Below, in pieces: positions 25,696 to 34,865 of a DNA stretch of 64,000 bases. The notes under the pieces were generated by a model. That model did not search any database. It saw only the letters and a program-made list of their open reading frames with translations, and was not told where the DNA came from. The position numbers and the translations under genes are program-made. The stretch is taken from contig DETD01000020.1 of NCBI GenBank assembly GCA_002362105.1, forward strand, positions 1-64,000, written 5' to 3'. The DNA is from Bacteroidales bacterium UBA3297 (lineage in GTDB: Bacteria; Bacteroidota; Bacteroidia; Bacteroidales; Paludibacteraceae). How positions within the stretch are numbered: position 1 is the first letter of the stretch; each line of letters opens with the position of its first letter.

Positions 25696-27405
25696 ATGTA
25701 CAGTATCGACTTCCATCCACGATTCTTTGGCATGTTGAAGAGCTACAAGAAAGACACTATTATGACAGAAGTTATAGCAGGCATAATAGTGGGAATCGTG
25801 GCGTTACCATTGGCAATAGCGTTTGCCATCGCGTCAAACCCATCTGGTATGCACGACATTTCACCGGAGAGGGGTATCATCACTGCCATAGTGGCAGGTT
25901 TGCTTATTTCGGTGTTCGGTGGTTCAAAAGTCCAGATTGGAGGTCCTACTGGAGCCTTTATTCCCATCATCTGCGGCATCATCGGCGAGTACGGATTCGA
26001 CGGGCTGTGCATAGCCACCTTTATGGCAGGCGTCTTCCTCATTCTATTGGGCGTATGCAAACTGGGTAGCATCATTAAGTTCATCCCCTACCCCATCGTC
26101 ATCGGTTTCACCAGCGGTATAGCCGTTACCATCTTCACCACCCAGGTAAAAGAGTTGCTGGGCCTTAACTTTACGGGCAGCGCGAACAACTTTCTGGGTA
26201 AATGGAGCGAATACATCCAGAACATCGGCACCATCGACATCTGGTGTACCCTTGTAGGCATTCTGAGTATTGTGATAATCGTCTTCACTCCAAAATTCAG
26301 CAAGAAGGTTCCGGGCTCTTTGGTAGCCATCATTGTTATGACGGTAGCGTGCCTCTGCCTGAAAGAGTTTGCCGGTATTGACAACGTAGCCACCATCGGC
26401 GACCGTTTCGGAGAAATTAAGGCCGCCCTTCCGGCAACAGCCGACTTCTCGAACGTCGACTTCGAAAAAGTGAAAGGGCTGTTGAAGCCAGCCTTCATCA
26501 TTGCCATTCTCGGAGCCATAGAAAGTCTTCTTTCGGCAGCCGTAGCCGACGGTGCCATCAGCGACCGCCACAACTCGAACACCGAGCTTATCGGCCAGGG
26601 TTTGGCTAATCTGGCAAGTCCGCTTGTAGGCGGCATACCAGCCACTGGCGCCATAGCGAGAACCATGACCAACATCAACAACGGAGGCCGCACCCCACTG
26701 GCCGGAATCATCCACGCAGTGGTACTCCTGCTCATCTTCCTGTTCTTGATGCCTTACGCCAAATATATTCCAATGTCATGTTTGGCCGGCGTACTGGTAG
26801 TGGTATCGTACAACATGAGCGGTTGGCGTTCGTTCATCGCCCAGACCAAGAATCCGAAGAGCGACGTAGCAGTCCTTTTTGTCACCTTCCTGCTTACCGT
26901 CATCTTCGACCTGACCGTAGCCATTGAGGTGGGCATCGTATTGGCTTGTCTGCTGTTTATGCGCCGAATTGCCAGCGCCAGCGAAGTTAAGGTCATTCAA
27001 GACGAGATAGACCCTAACGCCGAAAGCGACATGCAGCACATTGCCGACGACGAGCACCTAGTCATTCCAGAAAGTGTGGAAGTTTACGAAATTAACGGTC
27101 CATTCTTCTTTGGTGTGGGTAACAAGTTTGAAGAACTGATGGACACCTTCGGCGACCGCCCTAAAGTCCGCATCATAAGAATGAGAAAAGTGCCGTTTGT
27201 AGACTCTACCGGCATCCACAACCTTGCCAACCTTTGCGAAATGAGCCAGAAAGAGGGCATCAAAGTGGTGTTGAGCGGTGTAAATCCGAAAGTGCACGCC
27301 TCGCTTGAAAAGAGCGGTTTCTACAAGCTGCTCGGACAAGACAACATCTGCGACAACATTAACGCAGCGTTGGCGAAAGCGAACGAGATAATCGCCAACA
27401 AATAG
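25696..27405 (+). CDS. SulP family inorganic anion transporter with STAS domain
   Basis: 569 residues. The membrane part (about 1-430) has the SLC26/SulP signatures (EVIAGIIVGIVALPLAIAFAIAS near the N-terminus, GGPTGAFIPI). A C-terminal STAS domain (about 465-560) shows the conserved strand-helix VPFVDSTGIHNL. Transports sulfate, bicarbonate or another anion; which one is not readable. The unit has its own promoter and a shared terminator. Confidence 0.9.
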   Translation: MYSIDFHPRFFGMLKSYKKDTIMTEVIAGIIVGIVALPLAIAFAIASNPSGMHDISPERGIITAIVAGLLISVFGGSKVQIGGPTGAFIPIICGIIGEYGFDGLCIATFMAGVFLILLGVCKLGSIIKFIPYPIVIGFTSGIAVTIFTTQVKELLGLNFTGSANNFLGKWSEYIQNIGTIDIWCTLVGILSIVIIVFTPKFSKKVPGSLVAIIVMTVACLCLKEFAGIDNVATIGDRFGEIKAALPATADFSNVDFEKVKGLLKPAFIIAILGAIESLLSAAVADGAISDRHNSNTELIGQGLANLASPLVGGIPATGAIARTMTNINNGGRTPLAGIIHAVVLLLIFLFLMPYAKYIPMSCLAGVLVVVSYNMSGWRSFIAQTKNPKSDVAVLFVTFLLTVIFDLTVAIEVGIVLACLLFMRRIASASEVKVIQDEIDPNAESDMQHIADDEHLVIPESVEVYEINGPFFFGVGNKFEELMDTFGDRPKVRIIRMRKVPFVDSTGIHNLANLCEMSQKEGIKVVLSGVNPKVHASLEKSGFYKLLGQDNICDNINAALAKANEIIANK

Positions 27406-27434
27406 GCAAAACTGGAGCCACAACAAGAGATACG

Positions 27435-27480
27435 AAAAAAGGGTGTATCATAAAGCAACATTTATGATACACCCTTTTTT
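27435..27480. terminator. Bidirectional terminator SulP / Rpn nuclease
   Basis: A perfect 14-base stem (27441-27454 with 27461-27474) with a 6-base loop, six T on the plus side and six A before it, between converging genes. Confidence 0.9.
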
Positions 27481-27491
27481 GTGTCAGTTTA

Positions 27492-28412
27492 TCAGAATTT
27501 TTCAATTTGTCCCACAGAAAGTCCTGTGACCGTGGAGATGATGTGGATATCAACACCGCATTCTTTCATTTTTCGGGCGTTTTCATTTTTTTCTTCTAAT
27601 TTACCCGCTTCTTTCCCTTTCTGCAAACCGATTGTTTCTCCTTCTGCACGACCTTTCTCCAAGCCAATTGCCTCGCCTTCAGCACGGCCTTCTGCACGGC
27701 CCTTGTTAAAAGAACCATCCATCAGCGCCTTCTCGGTGGCGGCCATATCTCTATATTTGTCGTAAGTGGCGAGCTGCTCATCGGAATAAGCGCCACGCTC
27801 TACGATGGAGATGGCCTTGCTGATTTCGGGATCGTCGAGCAACTCCTGCGGAACGCTGGCCGTGCTCTCGTTGACCTCGGTCATGAAGCGGAGCCACAGG
27901 CGGTGCATCTTTCCCACTGCGGCCGACTGCGGTTTGAACTTGGGCAGTTCCACAAACACCATTTCTATCCCCTCTATCACCCGCTCCGGGTTACCTTGCT
28001 CCGCCATCTGGAAGAGGTGGTAGTGCTCGGTGCCGCTGAAGGCGTTGTCGTTCACAATGCTGAGCGAGTAAACCGGCTGCAGGCTGCTGTAGCTGTAGCC
28101 CTTGTCCGCCTGCTTGACGTAGGCTTTCGAGGCGTTGAACAGCACACGCTGCTTGAACTCGTCGGTCCAGTACATCTGCATCTCCACAATGAACTGGCGC
28201 CCCTGGTCGTCCTTGCACCGCACGTCGACTATGGAGTACTTTTTCAACGGGCTGTCGGGAACCAACTCCGGTGGCAGATATTCGATATCAACCACTTTCG
28301 CCCCTTCCTTGAACGGCAACAGCGCGTTCAAGAAGCTGATAATAAGGTCGGGATGTTCTGCGAACACCGCCTTGAAAGTCAGGTCGTATTTCGGATCCAA
28401 GTATTTACCCAT
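27492..28412 (-). CDS. Rpn family recombination-promoting nuclease / PD-(D/E)XK transposase-like
   Basis: 306 residues. The N-terminal PD-(D/E)XK nuclease domain starts YLDPKYDLTFKAVFAEHPDLIISFLNALL, with YSIVDVRCKDDQGRQFIVEMQM as the catalytic D...ExQ core. The C-terminal part has Gly/Glu/Lys-rich tandem repeats (KGRAEGRAEGEAIGLEKG, about 240-275), usual for this family. A short tail follows. Such proteins cut DNA and promote RecA-independent recombination; several act like phase-variable elements. Intact, with promoter and terminator. Confidence 0.85.
   Translation of the reverse strand: MGKYLDPKYDLTFKAVFAEHPDLIISFLNALLPFKEGAKVVDIEYLPPELVPDSPLKKYSIVDVRCKDDQGRQFIVEMQMYWTDEFKQRVLFNASKAYVKQADKGYSYSSLQPVYSLSIVNDNAFSGTEHYHLFQMAEQGNPERVIEGIEMVFVELPKFKPQSAAVGKMHRLWLRFMTEVNESTASVPQELLDDPEISKAISIVERGAYSDEQLATYDKYRDMAATEKALMDGSFNKGRAEGRAEGEAIGLEKGRAEGETIGLQKGKEAGKLEEKNENARKMKECGVDIHIISTVTGLSVGQIEKF
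27610..27708 (-). repeat. Tandem repeats within the Rpn nuclease gene
   Basis: Imperfect units encoding xxKGRAEGExIGL-like blocks; for example TTCTGCACG recurs three times. They code for the variable linker before the C-terminal tail and could expand or contract in frame. Confidence 0.6.
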
Positions 28413-28429
28413 AGTTCAGTTAGTTTTCA

Positions 28430-28437
28430 CAAAGTTA
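28430..28437 (-). promoter_or_regulatory. -7 element of the Rpn nuclease gene
   Basis: TAACTTTG on the minus strand, 18 bases before the ATG; exact consensus. Confidence 0.5.
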
Positions 28438-28669
28438 ACCATTATTCGAAATACATCAAAAATAAAAAAACTCACACAATTTAAGAATAATAGCCACGGA
28501 ACATTTTGGATTTAGTCCTATTGTAACAGAAACATACTTAGTTTTACAACCGTGGAGGATTGCACCTGCAGGTCGTTGGCAAGAAGTCACACGCTTACCG
28601 CCACATCGACTTTTTAGGTAGTAGTATTGGGGCAATCACATGTAATTAGCCTTCCACTCTGATATAGAG

Positions 28670-29659
28670 TCAGTCCTTAACCTCAAAACAAGATATTAAA
28701 TTTTCATAAGCATCGTTGATTAGCATCATCTTTTTCTGGCATTCCTCCTTATTGTCTTTATTCTTTGGGAGATCTGGATGGTAAGTAAGCGCTAATTTAC
28801 GGTAAGCAGACCTTACTTGTCCGTATGTGGCATCTGCAGACACCCCCAAAACACTATAATACTTGAGCAGTTCAGAATTAGGAGAGGGCACCTTAATATC
28901 GTATTGCGAAGTATTTTGTTTATCCTCACCACAAAGAGGTTTGTACATCGACTTAAAATAAGTCATATAGTTGGACGGGATTCTTAAATCGCACATCAGT
29001 TGATAGATGTAAATCCATTCATCCATTTTTATACCATCGTCAGTAATCGCAAGTTCAAAAAGGACGTGAATAAAATCGACCTTAGCAATGTGCGCCAACT
29101 GATTTAAAGTTTCCACATACAGACTTCTATCTGCCAAACCATCTTCACTATCAAATTTAAAGTTCAGACGCAGACGTTCTAAAATTGGTTGCCGGTATTC
29201 TGCCGCAGACGGATTCAACGCGCAAAGGCCGTTAATAAAATACAACATGCTTTCAGTCGTATTAAAATCGGCGTATTCATTTGGGTTACTAATCGACATA
29301 TCGTGCTGAAGGTGGTATATATAATTCCAGTCTTCCTTCCTTATGATACCATCGACGATAGCAAGTTCGAAAAGAAGCGAGATAAAATCCATAGTTTCCT
29401 CAAATGACATTCTGCGAAGATATGGAAGATAAAAATCCAAGTCTGCGTCCCTTTTTAATCTGTATTTCACATTAAAGGGAAGCCCATGGCGCTCTAAGAC
29501 CAATTTATGATGTTCTGCAGCAGACGGATTTAACGAACAAAGCGTATTGACGACGTATTGCATACAATACTTTTCCGCCTTTCTTTTTTGAACCCGTGAA
29601 TAGGTCAATAAGAGCAAGACTGTTATGCAGAGTAAGATGATGAGGAGGAGAATTATCAT
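28670..29659 (-). CDS. Membrane-anchored protein with duplicated TerB-like repeats and C-terminal J domain
   Basis: 329 residues. One N-terminal membrane helix (2-20) is followed by two similar repeats of about 100 residues. Each opens LxxLNPSAAE and ends in ELAI(V/T)D(G/D)xI(R/M)xxxW, a TerB-like metal motif with Trp. A C-terminal DnaJ domain (about 263-325) has the HPD motif (YHPDLP) and YSVLGVSADATYGQVRSAYRKLA. The layout recalls DjlA, an inner-membrane co-chaperone. It presumably recruits DnaK to the membrane. Adjacent upstream is another TerB-fold gene (103-base gap). Confidence 0.75.
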   Translation of the reverse strand: MIILLLIILLCITVLLLLTYSRVQKRKAEKYCMQYVVNTLCSLNPSAAEHHKLVLERHGLPFNVKYRLKRDADLDFYLPYLRRMSFEETMDFISLLFELAIVDGIIRKEDWNYIYHLQHDMSISNPNEYADFNTTESMLYFINGLCALNPSAAEYRQPILERLRLNFKFDSEDGLADRSLYVETLNQLAHIAKVDFIHVLFELAITDDGIKMDEWIYIYQLMCDLRIPSNYMTYFKSMYKPLCGEDKQNTSQYDIKVPSPNSELLKYYSVLGVSADATYGQVRSAYRKLALTYHPDLPKNKDNKEECQKKMMLINDAYENLISCFEVKD

Positions 29660-29761
29660 TATACGAGGTAACTATGTAGTGCAGTAAAGCGGCTTCGACA
29701 AGGTTCGCATCGCATTCAAGAGACTAGGATTTTCAACAGCAGGATTGCCAATAGGAAACAA

Positions 29762-31150
29762 TCAGAGTTCCATTAAGTGTTTAAACAATTCCGATTCGGT
29801 AAGACTGGAAATACCCCCCTTACGGTCTTTCACGTAAACGCCCGACAGTTCGAAACGGGTGGAAAGCACTCCTTTCTTGTCGAGCTGCATCAGGTAGTCT
29901 CCGCCCTGGTAGAGCACATCGGCCGCCTGTTTGAAATACTTGTTGATTCTCGACTTCATCTGCTGGCGGGTCTCTGGAACCGACAAATCGGGCTCTAAAC
30001 CTACAGAACCTCCCATACACCTATACAGATAGTTAAAACGCCGCTGGTAGCATTCAAGCCGCTTGTTGTAATCGGACAAGTCGTTGGCAGATACAGGAAG
30101 ACGGAAACACAAGCCATTGCCACACATTTCAACGAGCGTCAGCACATAGAAAGCCTTTTCCTTCGTATGGATAGGGCCGTCTAACTTTCTGCCGACCTCT
30201 GGCAACAACACATTTTCGGCCTCCAAATCGATAACGATAGAACTACGCTCGGCATTCTTCAGCAAATAGATGTCGAACATCTGCTTAAAGTAACCGTTGT
30301 AGGGGAACTGACCGTCGGCCTGTTCACACCCGGGAAGGAGCACAATGTTCTCTCCATAAAGTTTCTTTAAGCTGTCAATAAGGTCGAGCGACTGTTTGAC
30401 GATAGACGCCGGCTCGGAAAAATCCATCTTCAAGAAGTTGTGGACCAGTCTGCCATCGATAAAAGAAGTGCCCACAGGTACCAGCAAGGCCGGAACAGTC
30501 TCGTAAAGAGACGCCATACCTAGTTTGCCGTAAAGCATTTCCTTGCAGAACCGTGCAGTGGTAATTCCTTTAGCGAAGTCGACCAGTTTGTCAATCTCAG
30601 CATCGCTATAGTTGGGAGCAAGGAACCGGCAGACCCCCGCCATTAGAGACGCATCTGTTTTTTGGAAACGCTCGGCCACCTTTGGCAGGTAGACAAAGTT
30701 CAGCCCCACCTGTCGGAACTCGGTAGACAGCAGGCGGTAATTGTCGGCAACCGCCTTGTTGGCAGAAGCAGACAGTTTCGCCTCGACATACAACACCTGG
30801 TCGGCGGCAACCGAAAGGTTGGGTAGGTTAACAGAAAGAATTTCAGCACCACGGTCCGACAGGGCATACTGCAAGGCCACAAAGAGCAAAGCCTCTTGTT
30901 TGGTGCACAGTCCGTCGGCCGACACCATACAGGAGACATCGGCCAGAAGTTCGGCCGACACTTGTTCGCCCCTTAGCGTAGAACAAGCATCGGCAAGCGT
31001 CAGCGAATCGACATCACCAATAGACGAAGAAAGACCGTATTTATCCCTTAAACTTGCAAACAGGGCCATCTCTTGTTTATCGATAACACAATCGGCCTTC
31101 ACCATATCGATGAGGATACGGAGTATAGCAGTACGTTCTTTAGCAGTCAT
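29762..31150 (-). CDS. TerB-fold protein, large (hypothetical)
   Basis: 462 residues. The N-terminal 130 residues have two TerB-type motifs, MVKADCVIDKQEMALF (about 17-32) and MVSADGLCTKQEALLF (about 73-88). The remaining 330 residues are mixed alpha/beta with no recognised domain and include NAERSSIVIDLEAENVLLPEVG and a C-terminal MEL end. No signal peptide or membrane segment. Preceded twelve bases upstream by the 118-residue protein and followed by the TerB/J-domain gene. Role unknown. Confidence 0.6.
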   Translation of the reverse strand: MTAKERTAILRILIDMVKADCVIDKQEMALFASLRDKYGLSSSIGDVDSLTLADACSTLRGEQVSAELLADVSCMVSADGLCTKQEALLFVALQYALSDRGAEILSVNLPNLSVAADQVLYVEAKLSASANKAVADNYRLLSTEFRQVGLNFVYLPKVAERFQKTDASLMAGVCRFLAPNYSDAEIDKLVDFAKGITTARFCKEMLYGKLGMASLYETVPALLVPVGTSFIDGRLVHNFLKMDFSEPASIVKQSLDLIDSLKKLYGENIVLLPGCEQADGQFPYNGYFKQMFDIYLLKNAERSSIVIDLEAENVLLPEVGRKLDGPIHTKEKAFYVLTLVEMCGNGLCFRLPVSANDLSDYNKRLECYQRRFNYLYRCMGGSVGLEPDLSVPETRQQMKSRINKYFKQAADVLYQGGDYLMQLDKKGVLSTRFELSGVYVKDRKGGISSLTESELFKHLMEL

Positions 31151-31162
31151 AATAAAAACGAA

Positions 31163-31519
31163 CTATTCGGCAAGAAGTTCCTTACCAGTAATTGAAAAAT
31201 AGAGATTCTGCAACTGGTGCAGATAAGCGACCGGCTTTCCCACAACATTCTGGCCGACATAAAAATTAAACGAATTGGCCGAATTGGAACGAAGCAGAAA
31301 TTCACCGAACGAATAAACCCTGTTGGGAGCTATATCGAACTCGACCTTAAACCCCAATTTCAACAAAAGGGATTCAGACAGGAAGATAGGGTTAACCACC
31401 GACTTGTCGAGCAGGAAACGCTCGTTTTGCGCCATTGTCAGCAAATCGACGGCCGTCAGAGCAGTTTCCATATCATCGATATAGACGTGGTTTCCCACGC
31501 GCAACTCTTTGTAATTCAT
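31163..31519 (-). CDS. Small conserved Bacteroidetes protein (hypothetical)
   Basis: 118 residues opening MNYKELRVGNHVYID. It has central LLLKLGF and C-terminal YLHQLQNLYFSITGKEL motifs. I recognise this pattern from proteins common in Bacteroidetes chromosomes and their phages, whose function is unknown. Likely first gene of the operon with the large TerB-fold protein (12-base gap). A -7 element lies 18 bases upstream. Confidence 0.6.
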   Translation of the reverse strand: MNYKELRVGNHVYIDDMETALTAVDLLTMAQNERFLLDKSVVNPIFLSESLLLKLGFKVEFDIAPNRVYSFGEFLLRSNSANSFNFYVGQNVVGKPVAYLHQLQNLYFSITGKELLAE

Positions 31520-31536
31520 ACTACAGATATTTTTTC

Positions 31537-31544
31537 CAAATATA
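31537..31544 (-). promoter_or_regulatory. -7 element of the 118-residue gene / TerB operon
   Basis: TATATTTG on the minus strand, 18 bases before the ATG. Confidence 0.45.
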
Positions 31545-31567
31545 ACGAATTTGTGCGTGAAAGCGAA

Positions 31568-31942
31568 TCAGGCCTTCAAAAAAGCGAAGAAGACCGCCAT
31601 AATAAGGCATCCGAACGCCGCCAGATGGTTCCAGTGCAGCGACTCGCCCTTAAACATGAGGCAGGCCATAATGGTGAAGACCGTCAGCGAAATGACCTCC
31701 TGTATAATTTTCAGTTGGAACAGGGAGAAAGGCCCGCCATTCTCGCGGAAACCAATGCGGTTGGCAGGCACCTGGGCGCAATACTCAAACAGCGCAATTC
31801 CCCAGCTGAAAAGAATAACAGCAATAAGCGGCCAATTAGAAATCTGGTTGTTTTCCTGGAGTTTCAAATGACCATACCAAGCCAACGTCATAAACGTGTT
31901 GGAAATAACTAAAAGGATAATAGTTAGAAGTCCGTTTGACAT
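31568..31942 (-). CDS. DMT-type small membrane protein (DUF486)
   Basis: 124 residues with four membrane helices. Motifs NTFMTLAWYGHLK, ALFEYCAQVPANRIG and FSLFQLKIIQEVISL are those of the DUF486 family in the drug/metabolite transporter group. The ATG at 31942 gives the normal length; a longer frame upstream reads through unlikely sequence. Probably acts as a dimer; substrate unknown. Monocistronic. Confidence 0.85.
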   Translation of the reverse strand: MSNGLLTIILLVISNTFMTLAWYGHLKLQENNQISNWPLIAVILFSWGIALFEYCAQVPANRIGFRENGGPFSLFQLKIIQEVISLTVFTIMACLMFKGESLHWNHLAAFGCLIMAVFFAFLKA

Positions 31943-31969
31943 AACATATAAAAATAATGGAAACGTCTG

Positions 31970-31977
31970 CAAAGATA
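31970..31977 (-). promoter_or_regulatory. -7 element of the DUF486 gene
   Basis: TATCTTTG on the minus strand, 28 bases before the ATG; exact consensus. Confidence 0.5.
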
Positions 31978-32040
31978 TGAAAACATACAGACACATAGGA
32001 TTACCAATCGCCAAATTTACGACATTTCCATTTGCGGTCA

Positions 32041-32074
32041 TAAAAAAAGGGTGTGCTGGGAGACAGACACACCC
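32041..32074 (-). terminator. Terminator of the porin-metQNI operon
   Basis: On the minus strand, GGGTGTG (32068-32074) pairs with CACACCC (32049-32055), followed by TTTTTTT. It lies about 120 bases after the metI stop. Confidence 0.8.
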
Positions 32075-32194
32075 TCGGGGATACCGTTCATAAAACGCAT
32101 TGCAAAAAGCAGCGCAACATTTCGCACCAGGAACAGCCAACAAAAGCCTCCCACCATTGGTACCGTTCCGCCTACGTTTAAACAGCCCTATAAC

Positions 32195-32857
32195 TTATTT
32201 TTGCACTTTGCGTGATGCCTTTTCTCCAATTGTTTGGATAACCTGCACCAACGCAATCAGCAAAAGCACCGTAATAAGCATAACATCGGTCTGATAGCGA
32301 TAGTAGCCGAAGCGTATGGCAAGGTCGCCGACGCCACCACCACCGACAATACCGGCCATAGCCGAGTAACCTACCAGGGTGACAGCCAAGACAGTGAGTC
32401 CGCGTATCATACCGCTGAACGCGCCAGGCAACAAGACGTTTGTGACAATACGGAGCCATGTAGCCCCCATAGCCAACGAAGCCTCAATCACCCCATTGTC
32501 GACAGCATGTAAGTTACCCTCGACCAAGCGCGCATAAAAAGCGATAGCCACAATACCCAAAGGAACCGAAGCGGCCTCGGGTCCGATAGAAGTGCCGACC
32601 ACAAAGCGCGTAAAAGGCAGCAACAAAACCAGCAGGATGACAAAAGGGGTCGACATGACAACATTAATAAAGAAGCCGACAACCAGGTTCACCAGTTTAT
32701 TCTGGCAAATGCTGCGCTGGGCCGTTATATAAGACAGCACCCCAAGGGGAACGCCCAATAAAACAGCCAATAAAAGTGCAATACCGCACATCTCTAAAGT
32801 TTCACCAAACGCCGGCAACAAATTGTCGAACAAATCGGAATAGTTAGTTTCGTTCAT
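32195..32857 (-). CDS. metI: Methionine ABC transporter permease
   Basis: 220 residues with about five membrane helices. The EAA-loop (EASLAMGATWLRIVTNVLLPGAFSGMIRG) contacts MetN. MetI forms the channel of the high-affinity D/L-methionine importer. It overlaps the end of metN by 14 bases and is the last gene of the unit. Confidence 0.92.
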   Translation of the reverse strand: MNETNYSDLFDNLLPAFGETLEMCGIALLLAVLLGVPLGVLSYITAQRSICQNKLVNLVVGFFINVVMSTPFVILLVLLLPFTRFVVGTSIGPEAASVPLGIVAIAFYARLVEGNLHAVDNGVIEASLAMGATWLRIVTNVLLPGAFSGMIRGLTVLAVTLVGYSAMAGIVGGGGVGDLAIRFGYYRYQTDVMLITVLLLIALVQVIQTIGEKASRKVQK

Positions 32858-33860
32858 TTAGCACCTCCGTTCTATAAGTGTTTTTACTCAAATAATCCAA
32901 GCTATTATCCAAATTGTCTTTCGTGCCAATTAGTTGGACAATGAGGATACCAAAAGGCTTATCGTTGATATACTCGATTTTGCCATGCAAGATGTTCACA
33001 TCAACACCATAATTCCTCACCACATTTGCTACAATAGCGTCTTCCGCCTTCTCGCCATTATAAATAATTTTCACCAGAGGTTTAGCATCATCGAGAGTGA
33101 GCCGTTCAGGAACATCGAGGTCGAACGTGTGCGACAAAAGTGTTTTAGTGAAATCGTGCTGGGGTTTAGTAAAGACATCGAACACATCACCAATTTCCAC
33201 CAGTTCACCCTTATCCATAACCGCCACACGTTGGCAAATTTTCTTAACCACGTCAAATTCGTGGGTGATAAGCACAATAGTAATACCGAATTTGGCATTA
33301 ATCTCCTTCAGCAACCGCAGAACGTCGTTTGTGGTTTCGGGGTCGAGAGCAGAAGTAGCCTCATCGCAAAGCAAGATTTTCGGATTATTGGCCACCGCAC
33401 GGGCAATACCTACACGCTGTTTCTGACCACCACTCAACGTATTTGGATAAACATCAGCACGGTCGGCCAAACCAACCAAGTCCAACAACTCGGGCACACG
33501 CCGGCTAATTTCTTCCCGACTACGTCCGGCAATCTCCATAGCGAAGGCCACATTTTGAGCCACCGTCTTCGTACTGACAAGGTTGAACTGCTGGAAGATC
33601 ATGCCAATGGAGTGACGGAACCTGGCAAGGTCACCACCAGAAAGCCCACCGACATCGACACCATTGACAACCGTTTTACCGCCAGTAGGGAGTTGCAACT
33701 GGTTAACCGTACGCAAAAGCGTACTCTTGCCAGCCCCACTCGTGCCCACAATACCCAAAATTTCACCATCCTCAATATCGAACGACACATTTTTCACAGC
33801 ATTGACAAGCTGTCCCTTCTTATTGGAGAACGATACGCTAACATTATCGAATTTAATCAT
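32844..33860 (-). CDS. metN: Methionine ABC transporter ATP-binding protein
   Basis: 338 residues from the ATG at 33860 (MIKFDNVSVSF). Walker A GTSGAGKST, signature LSGGQKQRVGIARA, Walker B ILLCDEATSALDPE. A C-terminal NIL/ACT-like domain (about 265-338) in homologues binds methionine and inhibits transport. Encoded between metQ and metI. Confidence 0.93.
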   Translation of the reverse strand: MIKFDNVSVSFSNKKGQLVNAVKNVSFDIEDGEILGIVGTSGAGKSTLLRTVNQLQLPTGGKTVVNGVDVGGLSGGDLARFRHSIGMIFQQFNLVSTKTVAQNVAFAMEIAGRSREEISRRVPELLDLVGLADRADVYPNTLSGGQKQRVGIARAVANNPKILLCDEATSALDPETTNDVLRLLKEINAKFGITIVLITHEFDVVKKICQRVAVMDKGELVEIGDVFDVFTKPQHDFTKTLLSHTFDLDVPERLTLDDAKPLVKIIYNGEKAEDAIVANVVRNYGVDVNILHGKIEYINDKPFGILIVQLIGTKDNLDNSLDYLSKNTYRTEVLNERN

Positions 33861-33932
33861 CTCTACATTTTTACATTTTACAAACAGATGCCCGGCAGCA
33901 TTCAACCGGGCATCAATGAAAAAATATGGAAT

Positions 33933-34811
33933 TTACTTGTTTTGGATTTTCCATTTGTCGACATACCATTGTGGGCGCTGGAACCGGTCGTAATCGTTAG
34001 CAGGATTCTCGAAATAATTTTTGAATTCCTCCGATTCGTAAGCAGCCTTCACATCGCTCACAAACTGAGCGTTAGCATCGGCGGTACGTACCACAAACCA
34101 GATAAAGAGTTCGTCAGGCAAAGTTTCACCAACAATAGACGAAGACAATTTGCGACCAGAAGAGATAATATAATTACCAGAAATAACCGACAGGTCGCTA
34201 CCATCTAAAGAACGCGGCAACTGGGCAGCCTCGAGCGGAACGATTTTCAGTTTGTAAGGGTTCTCATCAATATCGTTCTCGGTAGCCGTCTTATCGTCGA
34301 CAGAAGCCTTAATGGTAAGCAATCCGATGGAACGGAGGAATCTGAGCGCACGAGCAAGGTTGACCGCATCGTTAGGCACAGAAACGAGAGCACCCGGTTT
34401 CAGCTGGCTTTTCAACTCGTCGAGCGTTTTCACCTTGTATTTATCGGAATAGAGACCGAGCGCAGCGGTAGGCACCGAGAAAGTCGAAGCCAAATCGACG
34501 CCCTTTGTATCGCAGAAATTCTGTCTGTACAGCGTATTCTGGTAAATGTTAGCGTCTATTTCGTTATTGGCAAGGGCAAGGTTAGGGGTCACCCAGTCGG
34601 TAAACTCCACCACTTTCACATTGTAGCCCTTCTTTTCGAGCACAGGCTTGACCGTAGCCTTAAACAAGTCGGCATAAGGACCAGGCGAGAAGCCAACCGA
34701 GATATCTTTTCTGTCGGTACCAGCATCTTTAGCCGCATTACCACAAGAAGCGAACAAAATTAAAGACGAGATAAAAAGCGAAGCAACCGCAATCAAGTTA
34801 TTTTTTTTCAT
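33933..34811 (-). CDS. metQ: Methionine-binding lipoprotein
   Basis: 292 residues from the ATG at 34811. Lipoprotein signal with the lipid-modified Cys23 (LILFASCGN). The mature protein is a NlpA/MetQ-type substrate-binding protein (VGFSPGPYADLFKATVKPVLEKKGYNVKVVEF, ANIYQNTLYRQNF, VPNDAVNLARALRFL). Delivers methionine to MetNI. First of the three transporter genes; a porin gene precedes it by 54 bases. Confidence 0.93.
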   Translation of the reverse strand: MKKNNLIAVASLFISSLILFASCGNAAKDAGTDRKDISVGFSPGPYADLFKATVKPVLEKKGYNVKVVEFTDWVTPNLALANNEIDANIYQNTLYRQNFCDTKGVDLASTFSVPTAALGLYSDKYKVKTLDELKSQLKPGALVSVPNDAVNLARALRFLRSIGLLTIKASVDDKTATENDIDENPYKLKIVPLEAAQLPRSLDGSDLSVISGNYIISSGRKLSSSIVGETLPDELFIWFVVRTADANAQFVSDVKAAYESEEFKNYFENPANDYDRFQRPQWYVDKWKIQNK

Positions 34812-34865
34812 AAACCTCAAATGTAATTAAGTTAAACAATTTTATTCTAGAAATTAGATTTATAG

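Noticed and set aside
27610..27708. CRISPR-like repeats
   Set aside because: Repeats are short, contiguous, without spacers, and encode the linker of the Rpn nuclease.
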